From Botryosphaeria dothidea (Eukaryota; Ascomycota; Dothideomycetes; Botryosphaeriales; Botryosphaeriaceae): DNA of 64,000 bases. Positions 33,852 to 45,562 of the stretch are shown one piece after another; within the stretch, counting starts at the first letter, position 1; every line of letters begins with the position of its first letter. Position numbers and translations under genes: made by a program. Location of the stretch: the NCBI GenBank assembly GCA_011503125.2, contig WWBZ02000022.1, positions 4,092,001 to 4,156,000 of the forward strand, in the 5' to 3' direction. The notes under the pieces are model-generated. The model saw only the letters and a program-made list of their open reading frames with translations. It ran no database searches and had not been told where the DNA came from.

Positions 33852-35930
33852 TCTCGCATGCGTATTACCGCAAATACTAGCTGGGGACCATTGGATACGG
33901 CTTTTCATTTAAAGATCGGTACTCGTGCCAAAGTTCCGCGCGGCGTTGACAAAGCAGCTGCCGTCAATTGTCACGTGAATGGCGTGCGAGCAACACCAAC
34001 GGTTGCGCTGTCCAGTAAAGTGCCGCACAACGGCTGGAATCGCAAAAGTGGCGGCTATTGGTGGCGTGAGATGGTATCTCGAATTCGGTTGTTGCAGGCG
34101 ACTATTCCGCTAGTTGCCTTGATGTACTTTTTTATTGCAATCTGCTGTCTACCAGGGAGTCATTTTCGACGACCATCCTGCATCCCACTACAGGTCGACA
34201 TCATCACGTCGAGACACTGAAGCAGCGGCTCAACATTCTCAAATCGGTACTCTGACTTTTCCAATATCCAGTGTACTGATTCTTTCGTAGATGCAATCGA
34301 TTTCCCTCGTACCACAGCTCTTGCTCAGATCGTGTCGACGTCTTCGACTTGCGCCTTCCTGGAAGTGTCCAGTGCTAGGAATCTTGTTAGGATGTTGATG
34401 TCTGCATGCTGTCACATATGTCATCAACTGAGCAATGGTCGCTCTCGGTAAGTTGTTTCCTTTTCTTTCCTTGATACAGTGTCGAAGAGCAAACATCTCC
34501 TCAGGTTCTGTAGCTGCTTGCGCTGGAGGAGCATAGTGTGTTGACGTGGAAAAGCAGAGGCTCTGGAGCGAAGGACAACAGTGCGAAGCGAGGGATGGTC
34601 AGTTGCCGGAGACGACATGACCCTGCTGTCCGGATCTGCCACGTTTCCACATCCGAGGAAACGAACGCGTGGCAAGCATGAGGCGAAATCGGTGTCTGTA
34701 GTTGTGTTGAGCATTGAGCAGCTCTTGTCAATTGCTTATCTCCAAGCCACTCCTTCGAGCACGGCTCCGGTCTCAGACTTACCCCATGTAGACTTGCGCC
34801 GCGGATCAGTCACCCTAAAAGAGAACTTCAGCCACCCCGCGGATTCTCATTTGGGAGACTGAAACACCTAGACAACGCCTTTTTCTTCAAGCCGACGCTA
34901 TCGTGAAATCACCGAAGATATGCATCCTACACAAGCGGCGCGAAGGAAGCCTTTTCTCCGGGTGCAACGGCCCTCCATCCAGTCCAATCGGTCCTTTGCG
35001 GTCCCGCCTCCTTGAAGATAGACACCACAGTGCATACGCTGGATCAGAATGCGCTCAGTCGCATGCTGATGTGTGGATGGGCAGACAATGTAGTCATAGC
35101 ATCGATTACTGATCGGTGGACAGTTATCACGTCGACATTCCCGGAATGCATGCACGCGGAAGTATCTCCGTCTCCGTCCCGCAAGCTCTATCTGGCCAAT
35201 CATTTCGGCTGGGAGAAAGGGTAAAGGCAGGGCAGGTTTACCGTAAGCAGGGAGCCGCAGGATCGGTATTTCGAACATTCCAAATGCCACACCCCAATGC
35301 CGCTGCTCACCTGAACTCGTACGATCCAAAACAGGGTCCGTCACGGCTGTGGCGAGGACGTGCGGCGTACGCGCACCTCAGGCCGTAATTCCGGGGTCCA
35401 TCCGAACCAATGTACGCATCTGACGCTCCAGAGAACTTCCAGAAAGGTCAATATTGGCAATTGGCGATCCGGAATCGCGGTGGAAAGCCTTCTAGATGGC
35501 GGGACTGGAGCCCCTGGAGGTGAATAGGGACACCCGTGCGGAAGCCACCAGATCTCCTTTTCCACGCGAACTCGGCCGTTATGTGGACACCTGCGCCACG
35601 TGCGGGCCGACGCACGCGAATGCACCGGTCCACGCTCGGAGCAAAGATGATTGGCCGCATGCTGGGGATCTCCACATATGTGGAAATCTGCGACGTGCAG
35701 ATTCACGCCTCCTAACTACAATCGGGGATTTTTCCGTGGAGCTGCTTCAGTCTTTCGATAGAGAAAGAGCCGGCAGGATTGATAATACATGGTTCCTCAG
35801 ACTAATCACCCCACCGAGGGGCTGTCGCCCTGGGGGCTTGGAGCTTTATAGATACCCCGCCGTCGTGCCTGGCATCGACTTTGGTTCTTCAGCTTTGTCC
35901 TCCAAAGCATCCAGATACCTATCCGACAAC
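33852..35930. other. 2-kb divergent intergenic region
   Basis: Lies between the minus-strand monooxygenase and the plus-strand flavin oxidoreductase. Frames up to 145 codons occur but lack protein character. No repeat or RNA gene was recognised. Confidence 0.45.
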
Positions 35931-37435
35931 ATGCCTTCTCCCCGTTTTGAGTCCGAGAACGTTGACCCCGCCCCCCTGGGTCAACCTCTCAAGTTCGAGT
36001 TCTCCGGCCGTACCGCCAAGAACCGCTTCCTGAAGGCCCCTCTCACCGAGCGTATGTCTTCGTGGGACTTCAGGAACGTCGAGAAGCGTGGCATTCCCTC
36101 CAAGGAGCTCATCAACCTTTACCGGAGATGGGGCGAGGGCGACATTGGTGTTGTCGTCACCGGCAACACTTTCTTCGAGCCCGAGCACCTTGAGGCCATG
36201 GGCAACCCCATCATCCCCAAGGATGCTCCTTTCGAGGGTGAGCGCTTCGAGGCTTTCAGGCAGATGGCCACCGAGTGCAACAAGCACGGCTCCATCTTCC
36301 TGACCCAGGTCAGCCACGCCGGCAGACAGGTCTGGTAAGTCAATGTTGTCATCCACGGAAGCATTGGTGGAGCAATTGCTAACCTTCTTGCCAGGGACGC
36401 CATTCAGCCCAACCCTATCTCGGCCTCCGATGTGAAGCTCGAGAAGGAGGTCATGGGCATGTCCTTCGCCAAGCCCCGTCCTGCCACTCAGGAGGACATC
36501 AACGGCATCATCGAGGGCTTCGCTCACACCGCCGAGTACATGGAGAAGGCCGGCGGTGACGGCATCCAGGTGCACGCCGCTCACGGCTACCTGCTCGCCC
36601 AGTTCCTTTCCCCCGACACCAACAAGCGTACCGACAGCTACGGCGGCCCCATTGAGAACCGCGCCCGCATCATCACCGAGATCGCCAAGGCCGTCCGCGC
36701 CAGGACCGGCCCCAACTTCGTCATGGGCATCAAGCTCAACTCGACCGAGTTCCAGGACAAGGACTTCCAGGCCGAGGAGGCCAAGAAGCTCTGCAAGGTC
36801 CTCGAGGACGCCACATTCGACTTCGTCGAGATCTCCGGCGGCTCGTACGAGGACCTCGGCTTCCTGCACAACAAGCGCGACTCGACCAAGCGCCGCGAGG
36901 CCTACTTCCTCGAGTTCGCCGAGATGATGGCCCCCAACCTCACCAAGACCAAGTCCTACCTCGTCGGCGGCCTCCGCACCGTCGGCGCCATGGTCCAGTG
37001 CCTCAACGTCGTCGACGCCGTTGCCCTCGGCAGGCCGCTCTGCCAGGAGCCCCGTCTCTGCGGCGAGATCCTCGCCGGCAGGGTCAAGGGCGCCATCATC
37101 CAGAAGGGTGACCCCACCGACTACCTCTTCAACACCATTGCTGCCGGTAAATTCCCCCCCCCCAAAAAAAAAAACAAATGCAATTTCTTTTTTTCTGCAA
37201 GACACAGAAGGCTCACAACATCCCCACAGGTTCGCACATGCTCCAGATCGGCAAGGACCACGAGCCCACCGACCTCAGCCAGGAGGAGAACTTCCAGAAC
37301 TTCTGCAAGGACCTCGGCGCCTGGGGCCAGAAGATGGCCACCAACACCGAGCTCATCCACTACGGCTGGGTCGATGTCAACACTGGCAACATCCTGCCCT
37401 ACGGCGCTCCCGCTCCGGAGATCGTCAACGCTTAG
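35931..37435 (+). CDS. NADH:flavin oxidoreductase (Old Yellow Enzyme family)
   Basis: FMN-dependent ene-reductase-type TIM barrel. Exons 35931-36334, 36395-37146 and 37230-37435 encode 453 residues. Family landmarks are NRFLKAPLTERM near the N-terminus, TQVSHAGRQVWD across the first splice, and the barrel strand GIQVHAAHGYLLAQFLSP with its flavin/substrate histidines. NKRTDSYGGPIENRARI follows, and the phosphate-binding GGLRT loop lies near the C-terminus. It is longer than classical OYE because of a C-terminal ~70-residue extension (GSHMLQIGKDHEPTDLS onwards). The second intron (37147-37229) contains adjacent poly-C and poly-A runs, so its length may vary. An upstream in-frame open stretch from 35496 is not protein-like, so the ATG at 35931 was chosen. 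The antisense frame is a codon-bias shadow. Confidence 0.92.
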
Positions 37436-38144
37436 ATGTCGAAGTTTTTTTTGGATAAAAGAAAATACCCATTTGTGCGCGCATGAACATGGAAATTATG
37501 CTTTGAGGAACGTTTAAAAAAAATTAGAAATTAGACGGAATATGAAAAGAGTTTCCATGACATTTGATTTTGGATCTGTTTCTTGGACGATTCAACTGAC
37601 GAAACAAGGCTGAAGTAAAAGTGTGAGTTCATCATCGTTACAGTACAATTTGTACGAATATACAGGGTTCCCTAAAGATCGAGCTGTGTTGCGAGGCTTC
37701 CAATCAAATCAAACTGGTCTAAACCGGTTGGATTGAGCACAGAGAGACGATTGAATGGGATCCCCTCAGAGGTATGGTGATACTATGATGATGATGCTGA
37801 TAAATGAATGATTATACCCTTTGTTTCAATTCGTTGTAGTTCTACCGCTGTTCAAGAAAATAAAATACCGACATATTTATGTAAGTTTCTAAACTTTGTG
37901 CATTCCATTCATCTACCCGAACCCTTTCACAATGTTCACTTGGTTTTCATACATGAAACGATATATGAAATCTCCTTGCACGGAATCCCTTAGACCTCAT
38001 ATGAAGGGATCTCATATCTAAATGGATAAACTCAAAACTCCAACGCCGACAAACCCCAGGAAGCGCAATTGCCAAACAAAGCTCCAGAAGGACACCTTAC
38101 TCTTCCGTGCACCGGGCCTCACACAACGAGACACAAGTTCTCGC
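37436..38144. other. AT-rich convergent 3' flanks
   Basis: 3' ends of the oxidoreductase (plus) and an orphan (minus). Poly-T and poly-A runs occur near 37444 and 37516, but no gene or repeat was recognised. Confidence 0.5.
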
Positions 38145-39395
38145 TCATTTCAGGTCGTCCTGGTCATCCCTATCACGGCGAGCCCTGGGAATTCTCCAAA
38201 TAATATTGGTCCGCGAACTCGCCTGATCATACGACTTCCAGTCCAATCGAGCGCCCGCCGGGAGCCGGCTAGCACGAAGCAACTCCCAAAGGAGGTCGGC
38301 TCGGTGGTTTTGTGGGCGCAGCAGCGCGACGGTGTGCTCGGTGACCACGGCGCGGTACGTCCACGCGTCCAGCTCGATGGGCACGATGCCGGGGTGAGCA
38401 TCGCTGGCATGGCCGCCACCGTTCCCGCCGACCGCAGCGGCCCACGGCGCCATGCCGCCGCGGCTGAAAGCCTCGCGAGCGGCGACGCGGCCGCCCGAGC
38501 TCGCCTGCTTGAACACGGCCTGCATGCCCGCGCGGAGGTACTCGATCATGAAGTAGGCGGTCACAGTGCCGACGACGCTCTGCTCCATGATCTCCGCCGC
38601 GAGGCCGGGATCGACGCCTCGGGCCACGAGGTCGAGTGGGTGCCGCTCTTGATATAGTTTGCCCAGGGACAGGATGTTGCGCACGAGCGAGTCGCGCGCC
38701 TCCGGCGGGAGCGCCATGTAGTAGTCGATGACCTCCTGCTTGCGGTGGATGCTCTGCTCGTGCGCCGCAGCCTCGGTCTCGGCGGCCGTGCTTGCGGTCT
38801 TGACGCCGAAAAGCCGCCAGAAGGGCATGAGGAATGCGCGGAAGATGAAGTGGCAGCTTCTGAAGTCGACGGGCAAGAGCTCTTCGGCGAGGAACTCCGC
38901 GACCGCGTTGGTGGCCTTGTGGAAGACCTCGAGGAAGAGGAGATAGTGCGGTAGCGTGCTGAGGCGGCTGTCGCTGTCCGGAATAACAGCACCGTCGAGA
39001 ATCTCACGGGCGACGGTCGAGTCCTGAAGGAAACTTTGAGGGAACGCAGCGCCCTCGAGGCTGAACCGTTCGAGTACCTTCCGCAAGATAGTGGATCTGT
39101 TGCGCGGGTTGTCCCAGAGCGGCTCGCGGAAGGCCGGGGCATGCTTGATACTGAAAAGAGTAGCGACATTGAGTTGACAAGCCACCAGGATTTTCAGTTC
39201 AGGGGGGAGCCATCCGATAAGCTCCAACGCTTGACGAGTGCTTTCACGATCTGCTTCGCTGACCGTGGTCCCAACAATGCCATGTCTTTTGCACGATCCT
39301 GCACGGCAGTCCAGGCAGAAATTGAAGCCGGTCAGGCAGATTTCATCCTGGGATGACTCCAGAATGATGCGAGGATTCACAACCGGTACATTCAT
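38145..39395 (-). CDS. Uncharacterised 416-residue protein, possibly F-box-like N-terminus
   Basis: A single open frame from the ATG at 39395 to the stop at 38145. Near residue 60 the run IGWLPPELKILVACQLNVATL resembles the start of fungal F-box-like proteins (LPPEL..I), but the match is too weak to assert. The N-terminus has CLDCRAGSC. The remainder looks helical, with an alanine/glycine-rich stretch near residue 310. No signal peptide or membrane helix is obvious. The reverse-strand and other-frame open stretches are GC shadows. A real gene is likely from its length and composition; the function is unknown. Confidence 0.65.
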   Translation of the reverse strand: MNVPVVNPRIILESSQDEICLTGFNFCLDCRAGSCKRHGIVGTTVSEADRESTRQALELIGWLPPELKILVACQLNVATLFSIKHAPAFREPLWDNPRNRSTILRKVLERFSLEGAAFPQSFLQDSTVAREILDGAVIPDSDSRLSTLPHYLLFLEVFHKATNAVAEFLAEELLPVDFRSCHFIFRAFLMPFWRLFGVKTASTAAETEAAAHEQSIHRKQEVIDYYMALPPEARDSLVRNILSLGKLYQERHPLDLVARGVDPGLAAEIMEQSVVGTVTAYFMIEYLRAGMQAVFKQASSGGRVAAREAFSRGGMAPWAAAVGGNGGGHASDAHPGIVPIELDAWTYRAVVTEHTVALLRPQNHRADLLWELLRASRLPAGARLDWKSYDQASSRTNIIWRIPRARRDRDDQDDLK

Positions 39396-42306
39396 CTTGA
39401 ATTTCGAGTATGGAAGGCCTCAGTCTGAAGTGCTGTGTTGAAGTATGTTGCAAGCCGGATACCCCTCTTATCTATCCCGACCGAGTGTTGACAATGGCAT
39501 TGTATGCTTTCGTCCACGCATTGCTCTTGAACAATGCGACTATGAATTTCTTCTACGTCGATACGGAGTCCGTTGCTTATTGTTCGATAAGAGCAAAGCC
39601 AAAATGAACAGTTGGGAGGAGAATAAAATAAAGAGAAAACATTTCGAAGTGAGGAGATAAGTCAAAATCTGCAGTTGAGATGGACACGTTACCACGGTGT
39701 TCGCGGGTCTTTTTCCTCTTAGAAATGCTTTCGCTGAGATGTCTCGAATCTCACAATACAGCAACATATGGACATAGAGAGTGATGCAATCCATTTCTGG
39801 TCTTCGTATGATACAACCAAGGTTTTTGGATCCAACTAAATATTATCAAGTAGACTAGCTTGATGATTTGGCATTCAGCAATAGCTTTTCTGACTTTCAC
39901 CATTCATAAGGACCACTGTACCTCACCACCCCATGAGAAATCTTTTGAATTGAGGCCCTTGGACACTAAATGTGTTTGTAATGCCCAAAATGAAAGCAAG
40001 CAATCAGTGAGCGTTGCTCTAATGGACTCTGTATAAAGCGCCCAGAGCAAAGTCTTAGAAAGAAGCAACCGCCGCTCCCTGAAGATGTGATAGCTTTGGG
40101 ACCTGGTAATTGCTCTATTAGGATTCTGGGATGTGTTCTCGAAGCTACAGAGCACGAAGTTTTAGCGCTTGAGCGTAGCAACTGCTTTGAAGAAGACATC
40201 GCAGTAGCTTGTAAAGCAGCGTCCTGGGGTCTGTGGAAGAACTTGACAACGTGGCACTCAGGCGGTGAAGAAATTAAATGATAGATGAACCCTCCCACGG
40301 GCACAGGTGACAGAGAGGCCACTTGCTTACTCCCACCGGAGAAACTGAATTGGTCCAGACTTTGGGGCACAGACTCCAGATGACGTTCAATTGCGCCTGA
40401 TCTGCACAAGGCTACACCTTAATTTCGCCGAATGAGACCACCAGATGCCGACAAACAGTGGGTATCGATAAATTGCCGGGGGGTTTTGTGGCAGAAAGTT
40501 AGAGGCGTAGATGTGGAGTGATTCCTCCACTTTGGTATTTCTTTGGTGAATTCTGCAGCCTACTTCCATCTAGCAGCCACGGAGAAATTCTGGATATGTC
40601 TTTCCCCAACGTCTAGAAAAAATCCGAGCCCGCTTTGATGTGGAGCAGTGGAGAGGTGGAAGGCGGTATGAGCCGTCGAATTGGGTGCCTGAGAACAGCC
40701 ACAAGAGCGGTGATCGTGGGTCTTATGTCTCTTTGAATCTTGAGTGGTCACCTGGCAGCTGTCGCTTCTTGCGTTTCAACACTGTGTTTTCCCGTCATTC
40801 GGACTCCACTGTCGCTCCGATGCTCCTTCTGGCTGCCACTGAATCAGAAGCACATGGTACACGTGAGGATCTCGCCGGGTGCGAGTAAGGCGGGGGCGGG
40901 ATTGTGGATCCCTTCCCAATAATAGAATAGAGCCTCTTCTTAAGCCTTGCGTCTGCCTTACCCGAGATTACTTTGAGCTGCTCCTTGTACGTAACGGCGC
41001 TGAGGCGCAAGCCCATAGACGTCATAGCTCCTTGCGGTCGCTTCAGAAGGCGGAGGCTTCCCCATACAAACCCCACCGCATAAGGGGGTTATGACTCGCC
41101 GTCTTAACAGTGCAGACTTCTGTTCATACCGACACTCCTGCAGCCCTACCGTTGCGTCTCCCTTATCAAATGCTATGCATTGATGGACGCACAGCAGTTT
41201 TTCATTGGACTGTGGGTTTTGAGACATATTAGCCTGGGCAGGATGTTGATCTGTCATGCTTGTTTTGATGCGAGTCTTCTTCGGAAGTCCCCGGATCGGT
41301 GCGAATGATCAGCAGCGGAAGAGTTGGTAAGCGGGCGGGAAGAAATCCTACCAATCTTGGCATGTCGATTATCGTTTCCGTAAGCGCCTCCAGCTATCCG
41401 AAAGTGGCAAAAGAGCACATGGAAATTACCTGCATCGAATGAACCAAGGTACCTATACTTTGGGGATAGCCAAGGCTCACCGGCAGCTTGTAAGTGCTTT
41501 TGCCTGTTCACCACGTCATGAAAGCTATGCTACTGTCAAATTTACTTGAGATTTGGAGTTCCGGAGTTCTTCAAAGAAGGGAATATTGCCTGCGCTTGTT
41601 CAATATGTGGTTCATGCCCAGAATGAAGCGGTCCCCCCACCCCCCCCCCAAGGTAGCCACGCTCTTTTCATGTATTCATATCTCCAAAATACGACCGTCA
41701 GCACCCCCTGCAGCTGGGATGCCCATCCCTCGCTGTCACCGTCGGCTACAATATCTAGCCTGCATCTCGTATTCGGCAAGGAGGTGCCGCTAACGTTAAC
41801 TAGCAACTGTTGCACACATGCTTGACCGGCGAACGGAACAGACGGTGATGCGGACAGCCCAATGAGCAGATCCGCACGGAACATGTTTGGTGACCACGGA
41901 GTCAAGTCCACCTACTGCCATGCAGTTTTGACTCGTTGACCTGGTCCCTGGGAGCTTTCGATTCAAGATGAGGCTGACGTATCGTGACACCAAGAGATGT
42001 AGAGGCTTGGCTCCTTCCCGTATCCTCAGGGACGGCCCTTTCCCGTAGCACTGTGCTTTTCAGGCCGCACACTCGATCGTCACACTAGGAGAAACTTATC
42101 GTTGCTCGACAAGATTCATGGCGAGAGCAAAGATAAGTCAAGGAGCCTGGAGGCGCTATATAAGCTGCTGCTCTGACGTTGGATGAGGCACCAGCAGCCC
42201 ACACCAACACCCTCTCTTTCAACAGAATCCCAAGTCGGCAGCCACTCTTTACTTCCGCCTGTAAGTTCTAGAGGCATCATTCATCGCCACCCATACTGAC
42301 ATCTCC
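39396..42306. other. 2.9-kb gene-poor stretch
   Basis: No frame here looks coding. A poly-C run occurs at about 41633-41649. The last ~200 bp are the promoter and leader of the small secreted protein. I do not see a transposon or RNA gene, though diverged relics could be missed. Confidence 0.45.
42157..42163 (+). promoter_or_regulatory. Probable TATA box of the small secreted protein gene
   Basis: TATATAA lies 144 bp upstream of the ATG at 42307. It is followed by a CA/CT-rich leader. A GATA-type site (AGATAAG) lies 20 bp further upstream at 42131-42137. Confidence 0.6.
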
Positions 42307-43123
42307 ATGAAGACCATGAAGACCTCCAGCAACGCCCTCGTTCTCGCCCTGGCCGGCCTGGCCTCGGCTGCCGTCCAGATGGACGTCCGCTTCAGCGACA
42401 ACATGGTCGACGTCGGAAACATTGACCTCTTCGCCGCCACCTGGCAGGTAAGCAACAGCATCCATCCTCCTCAGAGGCATGCAAGCGCTAAGCAAATCCC
42501 CGCAACAGACCCTGTACGACACCGCCGGCAACGAGCGCTCCGTCATCACCGACAAGTCCATCGGCACGGACAACAACCCGTGCACGTCCAAGGAGGACAG
42601 CGACCCGGACCTGACCGTCTCGGTCAAGATGAACGGCGCGTGGGGCCAGACCAAGGGGCTCGAGCAGAACCAGATGCGCGACGGCCTGGTCCAGTCCATG
42701 TGGGAGGTCCTGCGCAACGTCGCCGACCGCAACAAGTACGACGTCTACGGCGGCTGCTCCGGCTTCACCTGGCAGGAGAGCACGCCCGGCGACCCCAACT
42801 CGCCCTGCGGCCGCGCCTCGGCCAAGCAGTGCACCGACGCCTGCAAGGACGCCGCCGACTCGCCCGAGATGGTCGAGTGCACCGTCGTCACCACCGGCTA
42901 CAAGGTCCCCTCGACCTTGCGCGTGACTGCCTACATCGAGGACCAGCTGCAGCCCGACGACCTGATCATCGAGATTGGCGCCCAGAAGAACCCCGAGACG
43001 GGCGGGTGCGGTATTGTTGGTGAGATTGCGAAGGCTGTTGCGGGCTTCATTCCGGTTGCGGGCGGCATTTTCACCCAGGGAATCGCTGTCGGATGCACTG
43101 GTGTCCCCCACACGACCTCTTAA
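42307..43123 (+). CDS. Small secreted cysteine-containing protein, function unknown
   Basis: Exons 42307-42447 and 42509-43123 encode 251 residues. A signal peptide (core ALVLALAGLASA, cleavage near residue 22) is followed by a mature region with eight cysteines, an even number that fits four disulfides: NNPC, GGC, SPC, KQC, DAC, VEC, GGC and VGC. A C-terminal stretch rich in small hydrophobic residues (VAGFIPVAGGIFTQGIAVGC) could be a buried helix or a membrane-active segment. There is no GPI signal and no recognised domain. Flanks of 2.9 kb upstream and repeat relics downstream place it in gene-poor DNA, a setting often seen for effector-like genes. A second ATG at 42316 is an alternative start. 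Confidence 0.82.
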
Positions 43124-43608
43124 GGGGCGAGAGGTACTTTGTGAACCTTCAGAAGTGGGATATTCAAAGTAGAACTTGGAAATCACGAGTTGGAATTAAT
43201 GCGTAAAGAATGAAAAGGTACGAGCGTTTGCCAAAAAAAAAATCAGAGCAAGTGCTTGGCAAGAAATTGAGAAATGACCGACTTGAAAGCATTCTTGAGT
43301 GAGAAGATATGAACAAGTTATTTCCAGTTGGTTCGTCAGAGCCGAAATATTGAACCCCATTCATAGGCATACATAAGTGAATCCGAATTAGTGCTGAGGG
43401 TGTTGATTGACTGCGTGTGCGGATCCACACCAGCGATTAAACCCACTCGGGTGGCTCGTCGGGCTCTAAGCCAATGCTCGAGAAATAGATCGACAATGGA
43501 TTCTTCAGGTCTCCAGCCCAGTTATGTTGCTTTGCTATTATATAAACATCCTAGATAGCTCGTCTTCCAATTCCACCAAGGTCATATAGGGCTTTAAGAC
43601 AATGCGGC
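43124..43608. other. 3' flank of secreted protein gene
   Basis: No gene was recognised. Composition turns AT-rich towards the LTR relic that begins at 43614. Confidence 0.5.
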
Positions 43609-43613
43609 GTTCC

Positions 43614-44201
43614 TGTAAGGCTTAAGTAGATAAGAAATTACGTAGGAGTCGAACAGAATCGTATTATAAGGGAATTAATAGAAGACTCGTTAGCTATCTA
43701 AAAGATCTCGTAGAGAGCTAGCTATATACTCGTAGGCGTCTCGCTAAGTGTTACGGTTTAAACCCTGAGGGTGCCTTGGATGGATCCTGCGGGGAGACCT
43801 TGGGTTGAGAGGACCCTGAAGCTCAATAAAGCCCAACAAGAAAACCTTGCAACTCGCTACCGGTAAAAGGAACTCTAGAGAGATATATAAGCAGCGCTAT
43901 CTTGCTTAAAACCTTGCTTTCTTTTCTCTTTAGCTTAGTCTTCTCGTAGATAGAATGCCACTGTATTTCCGCGAGTGCACCGGATACAAGCCATCACACT
44001 AAGGGCTCTTAGACGAGACCTACGAGCCTTATAAGCCTTCTACCCTCGGCCTCTTAGCCGATCCTTAGTCGGCTAGCGCCTCGCTAGAGGCGCGTATAGG
44101 GCACGCCGACTTTACGTAGTAGTAGCGTTAAAGACGAGATAGTATGTCTTAGGCCTTAAGTGTCTCTAGACGTTGGTGCCTTAGAGTTTTTGGTCCCAAC
44201 A
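43614..44201 (-). mobile_element. Old solo LTR with RIP-type mutations (interrupted by a younger LTR)
   Basis: Read on the minus strand the element starts TGTTGGGACC and ends AAGCCTTACA, i.e. LTR-type TG...CA ends. It is flanked on plus by GTTCC (43609-43613) and GTTCT (44202-44206), a 5-bp target duplication with one C/T difference. Without the nested insertion and its duplicated target it is about 333 bp. In 43614-43745 I count 20 TpA but only one TpG and one CpA, against about 3 ApC and 9 GpT. That is a strong repeat-induced point mutation signature. No internal retrotransposon genes are present, so it is a solo LTR. Confidence 0.75.
43749..43998 (+). mobile_element. Younger 250-bp solo LTR nested in the older one
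   Basis: Begins TGTTACGG, ends CATCACA, and is flanked by an exact 5-bp duplication CTAAG (43744-43748 and 43999-44003). A TATA box (TATATAA, 43884-43890) lies inside, as expected of an LTR promoter. Unlike the surrounding element it is rich in TpG and CpA, so it shows little or no RIP. Orientation is given from the TATA direction. Confidence 0.8.
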
Positions 44202-44213
44202 GTTCTGTATTTG

Positions 44214-44510
44214 CTAGGCTCCCGGAAACATTATTTTGCGGCCTCTGTTGCTTAAGAACAAATCGATGAGATGTTCACGGAAATGCTTTCCTGATGACGC
44301 TTGCGGTATTTGAGTGAAACTCAGAGTCGCTTGTTGGGAGGGCGAAAAGGGGTCGCGGGACAGAGAGCGGATCGAGACGTCGATGTCATCTCCGTCGAGA
44401 ACGTTTTCCTTCACGAAACGCTCAACATCCCCTCCAGTGTATTCGCACGGTATTCCCCTCAGGCGGAAAGTCATTTCAGCCTCGGCGACCATCGTCACGA
44501 TGATGGACAA
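44214..44510 (-). pseudogene. N-terminal fragment of a fungal NLR/SERAC1-like protein
   Basis: An open frame of 98 residues contains MTFRLRGIPCEYTGG, an acidic helix, and QQATLSFTQIP. This beta-alpha-beta pattern matches the small N-terminal domain that precedes DUF676/SERAC1 or NACHT/NB-ARC parts in many fungal proteins. Nothing of the downstream enzyme or STAND domain is present: the frame stops at 44214, and the target duplication of the old LTR begins 8 bp further on. The likely history is truncation by repeat insertion or by a deletion at that site. A short independent protein cannot be excluded. Confidence 0.5.
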
Positions 44511-45562
44511 ATCGCACCGAATTCTCAGCCTTGTTTGTTGGTCTTAGATGGGAAAACAGCCTAGGTCTGCGCGGTGATCGTAATTGTGGAGGACGCTTAT
44601 AGCTAGACTGTTCGTGTTTAGTTCTGGAAACCCTAAGATTGCCTTGAGACTCACCAGAGGGACGTCGGTTCAAGGCTCGCTCGTGAAAAGGTAGCAGTCG
44701 AATAGGAAAGAACTGAGGAAAGATGAACTGAGGCGAGCAGCGCTTATGTTGCACAAGCAACCAATCAGAAATCCTTAGACAAGGAACCTGTATGACTGAC
44801 CAGGATGGCTGATCTTTCCCGCAAGTGGACTCCAAAACGATTACTTTAGTGAATTGAAGTATTCATACAGCTAGTTTGGTCATTAGAGTATACAGGGGGG
44901 GGGTCAGAGCCGGTGGTCAGCGGTAATAGACTCTAAAAATGCAACTTCATGAGGAATGAAAGCATTCATCAGGATGTAAGTGTATCGCATTTCTATGCTT
45001 CTACTCCCTAGAATAGTATTAATTCAATCTTTTTCTAACCTATTAGTGAGAATCTCGCATTTAGCGCTTATCGTCAGCTGCAATACTCCTCTCTACCAAA
45101 CCTGTCTCCGGGCGAATGCCCCAGCCGTCCCAAAAGTACAGTTATATCAAGGACATTATCATTGCACATCGGCTGTAGCATCCCTCTGTACATATGTAGT
45201 TAGCAAAAATATCCAACCGCACAAGCATCAAAGTACGAACTTTTAGCAAGGGGGTGTCCTGCGAGTGCATCTATTTTTCAGTAGCAAATTTGTTATTCCA
45301 GACATCCCGGCAGCAGCTCATCAACCCTCCTCAGACGCCCAAAAATGTCGAGTAAGAAAACACGAAAAAGTCACAAAACGACAGGCAAAGGGGGTATTAT
45401 TCGACGACTCAACACGACGAACAGAAAGAAAAGAAAAGTCGAACTTCAAACTTCCAAAAAAAAAAAAACGCATCATCGTCCAATCATCCAGTCATCTTGG
45501 CACCGCATTCACGCTTCACTCTGCACCCACTTCCACATCTCCACCTCCCTCCCCCACCCCAC
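44511..45562. other. Intergenic with homopolymer runs
   Basis: A G9 run (44895-44903) and an A13 run (45456-45468) are present. Short frames do not look coding. Confidence 0.5.

Noticed and set aside
35496..35930. Upstream in-frame extension of the Old Yellow Enzyme-type gene
   Set aside because: No similarity or protein character; the normal family N-terminus starts just after the ATG at 35931.
35919..37205. 428-codon open frame antisense to the Old Yellow Enzyme-type gene
   Set aside because: It mirrors the GC-ending codon bias of the sense gene, spans its intron, and has Gly/Val/Leu/Glu-skewed composition with no domain.
43124..44213. tRNA or other RNA gene in the AT-rich stretch
   Set aside because: No A-box/B-box pair or cloverleaf could be drawn; the unusual composition is explained by RIP on an LTR.
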